A stretch of DNA of 64,000 bases, from assembly GCF_900091705.1 (NCBI RefSeq), contig NZ_LT594785.1, positions 187,640-251,639 on the forward strand, read 5' to 3'. This DNA comes from Clostridium mediterraneense (GTDB lineage Bacteria; Bacillota; Clostridia; Clostridiales; Clostridiaceae). Below, one piece after another: positions 62,978-64,000 of this stretch. The position numbers and the translations under genes were made by a program. Every line of letters begins with the position of its first letter. The first letter of the stretch is position 1. Under the pieces are notes generated by a model. The model saw only the letters and a program-made list of their open reading frames with translations. It had not been told where the DNA came from and did no database searches.

Positions 62978-63418
62978 CTATTTAGATGTAGAAATTTTTA
63001 ATATCTCTGAGTTTAATGCAGATAGTTCACTTTCTATGAATCTCTTTTTAAATTTTAGACTTTCTATTTGTTCTTCCATTGATAGTTTAGATTTAGAATA
63101 GTTTTTTTCTTTTTCTTCTAATGAGTTATTATATTCATTAAGTTTATATTCTATTGCAGTTAAATCATCTCTTGAAGCTGTCATTTCTTCTGATTTAAAG
63201 AACTTATAACAGTTTTTATAAAGTACTTTAATTGTATTTATATCAACTTCTAATGTTGATAATTCATATTTAATTTTTTCTATTCTTTCTTTTAATTCTT
63301 CTAATTCCAAAATTCGTGTCTCCTTTGTATCGTTTAGAACTTTTAAATTTATGTTTTTAGGAGTCATTCCTTTTTCGTGTAGAATTTTTAATGCTATACT
63401 TGCATTAGTATTTTTCAT
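62978..63418 (-). CDS. Coiled-coil protein of unknown function
   Basis: 146 residues. Short N-terminal domain (1-35) followed by a long heptad-rich coiled coil (about 36-140), with no membrane or catalytic motif. AAGGAG precedes the ATG. Family not recognised. Confidence 0.65.
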   Translation of the reverse strand: MKNTNASIALKILHEKGMTPKNINLKVLNDTKETRILELEELKERIEKIKYELSTLEVDINTIKVLYKNCYKFFKSEEMTASRDDLTAIEYKLNEYNNSLEEKEKNYSKSKLSMEEQIESLKFKKRFIESELSALNSEILKISTSK

Positions 63419-63536
63419 AAATATTATTCTCCTTTTATATGTTACTTATAGTACCTTATATGTTTGAAGCTTAGATTTAGAACAATATTTATAATTTAAA
63501 TAAAAGATAAGATAATATTTTTTTAAAATTAACTTA

Positions 63537-63565
63537 TTGACATTATCACTAGTTAGTGATAATAT
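63537..63565 (+). promoter_or_regulatory. MarR promoter with operator in the spacer
   Basis: TTGACA (63537-63542) and TAATAT (63560-63565) are 17 bp apart. The perfect inverted repeat ATTATCACTA-GT-TAGTGATAAT (63542-63563) fills the spacer, so a bound MarR would block polymerase. Confidence 0.85.
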
Positions 63566-63571
63566 TAAGTC

Positions 63572-64000
63572 ATGAGTTATATAGATGAAATAATAAAGGA
63601 AAATAAATTAGATTTGACTACGCTAATTGCTTTTACTAGAGCAGAACATAAAATTCATAAACTAGAATATGAAACTATTAAAAAAAGTGGTTTAACAATA
63701 GCTCAGTTTGGTGTCTTAGAAACTTTATATAGTAAGGGTGACTTAAGAATATGCGAACTAATAGAAAAGCTATTAACTACTTCTGGTAATATCACTGTTG
63801 TTATAAAAAATTTAGAAAATTGCGGTCTTATTAGGAAATTACAAGATCCATTAGATAAGAGAGCAAGTCTTATTTCAATAACAGATAAAGGTAGAGATAT
63901 CGTAGAAGAAATCTTACCAGAACATGTCAGAAATATAAGTAGAATATTCGCAGTTTTAACTGAAGAAGAAAAATTAACATTAAAAACAATACTTAAGAAA
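63572..64000 (+). CDS. MarR-family regulator, 3' end outside window
   Basis: 143 codons visible from ATG 63572, no stop before the window ends. Winged helix: GLTIAQFGVLETLYSKGDLR, ITVVIKNLENCGLI, DPLDKRASLISITDKG. The family senses phenolics or oxidants. The ATG lies only six bases past the -10 element and has no ribosome binding site, so the transcript is probably leaderless. The operator in the promoter implies autorepression. Confidence 0.85.
   Translation, partial: MSYIDEIIKENKLDLTTLIAFTRAEHKIHKLEYETIKKSGLTIAQFGVLETLYSKGDLRICELIEKLLTTSGNITVVIKNLENCGLIRKLQDPLDKRASLISITDKGRDIVEEILPEHVRNISRIFAVLTEEEKLTLKTILKK

Noticed and set aside
1-64000. tRNA, rRNA, CRISPR array, prophage structural genes
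   Set aside because: No conserved tRNA TpsiC/CCA features, rRNA segments, regularly spaced repeats or phage morphogenesis genes were seen on either strand.

Overview
The window reads as the chromosome of a low-GC, spore-forming Clostridium (sensu stricto type). The DNA is very AT-rich, ribosome binding sites are strong (AGGAGG/GGAGG), TGA is a stop, and the genes include a YabG-type spore protease, a CotF-type spore coat pair, a CD3324-type regulator, EFR1-type ferredoxin/flavodoxin and an rlmH whose remnants end GEPYHK. No rRNA, tRNA, CRISPR array, transposase or site-specific recombinase was seen.

Bases 1-10.5 kb are an accessory region. Its most striking feature is a series of remnants of the 3' end of rlmH (23S rRNA pseudouridine methyltransferase). 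They comprise two near-identical 24-bp copies of the last eight codons (1476-1499, 6018-6041), a decayed rlmH body (4246-4492), a second decayed body (8141-8217) and shorter tails (10485-10519, weaker at 4823 and 3222). Most lie directly behind the stop of a cargo gene. rlmH 3' ends are the known target of staphylococcal SCC elements, so this looks like a clostridial SCC-like integration hotspot with stacked, decaying modules. An intact rlmH would be expected left of the window. The cargo includes a two-HEPN-motif protein, two unknown proteins, a MerR/GyrI-like regulator, a broken ParA, an SDR oxidoreductase, a TetR-controlled alpha/beta hydrolase, a HAD phosphatase, a chloramphenicol-acetyltransferase-like scrap and an HSL-type esterase. 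The stretch 7985-8217 is a collapsed duplicate of the 1.8-4.5 kb block.

From 10.6 to 26 kb come a deformylase-like protein, a TetR/flavin oxidoreductase pair and a winged-helix PD-(D/E)xK nuclease-like gene. The last is bracketed by 44-bp perfect direct repeats that are also terminators. Then follow LytTR/LiaF-like regulators, a cupin, a thiol-redox cluster (thioredoxin, HxlR regulator, CcdA-TlpA fusion), coat proteins, a FusB-type EF-G binding protein, an ArsR regulator divergent from a Cys-containing small ORF, an EFR1 ferredoxin, a nickel permease, a zinc ribbon protein and GreA.

From 26 to 40 kb a 1223-residue secreted protein (two CBM3-like domains, FN3, Ca-binding repeats, VWA, lipase-like) sits between two nearly identical small membrane-protein genes. 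It is followed by DUF4173, DUF2975/HTH, a sialic-acid mutarotase-like lipoprotein, an MBL hydrolase, a MATE pump, a GxGYxYP protein and PhnA/YjdM.

From 40 to 64 kb come a MutS2-like protein without Smr, NADH oxidase with a Rex-like site, and a Bce-type antimicrobial peptide detoxification module (response regulator, kinase, ATPase, permease). The Bce module has a second permease copy whose own ATPase gene has been reduced in frame to 25 codons. Then follow a TipA-type MerR, a TM2 protein, AhpC plus a TrxR-AhpF(N) fusion with PerR/Fur-like boxes, an anion transporter, YabG, a TDT carrier, DedA, a P-type Ca ATPase, a coiled-coil protein and a MarR regulator that runs off the window and appears to be leaderless.
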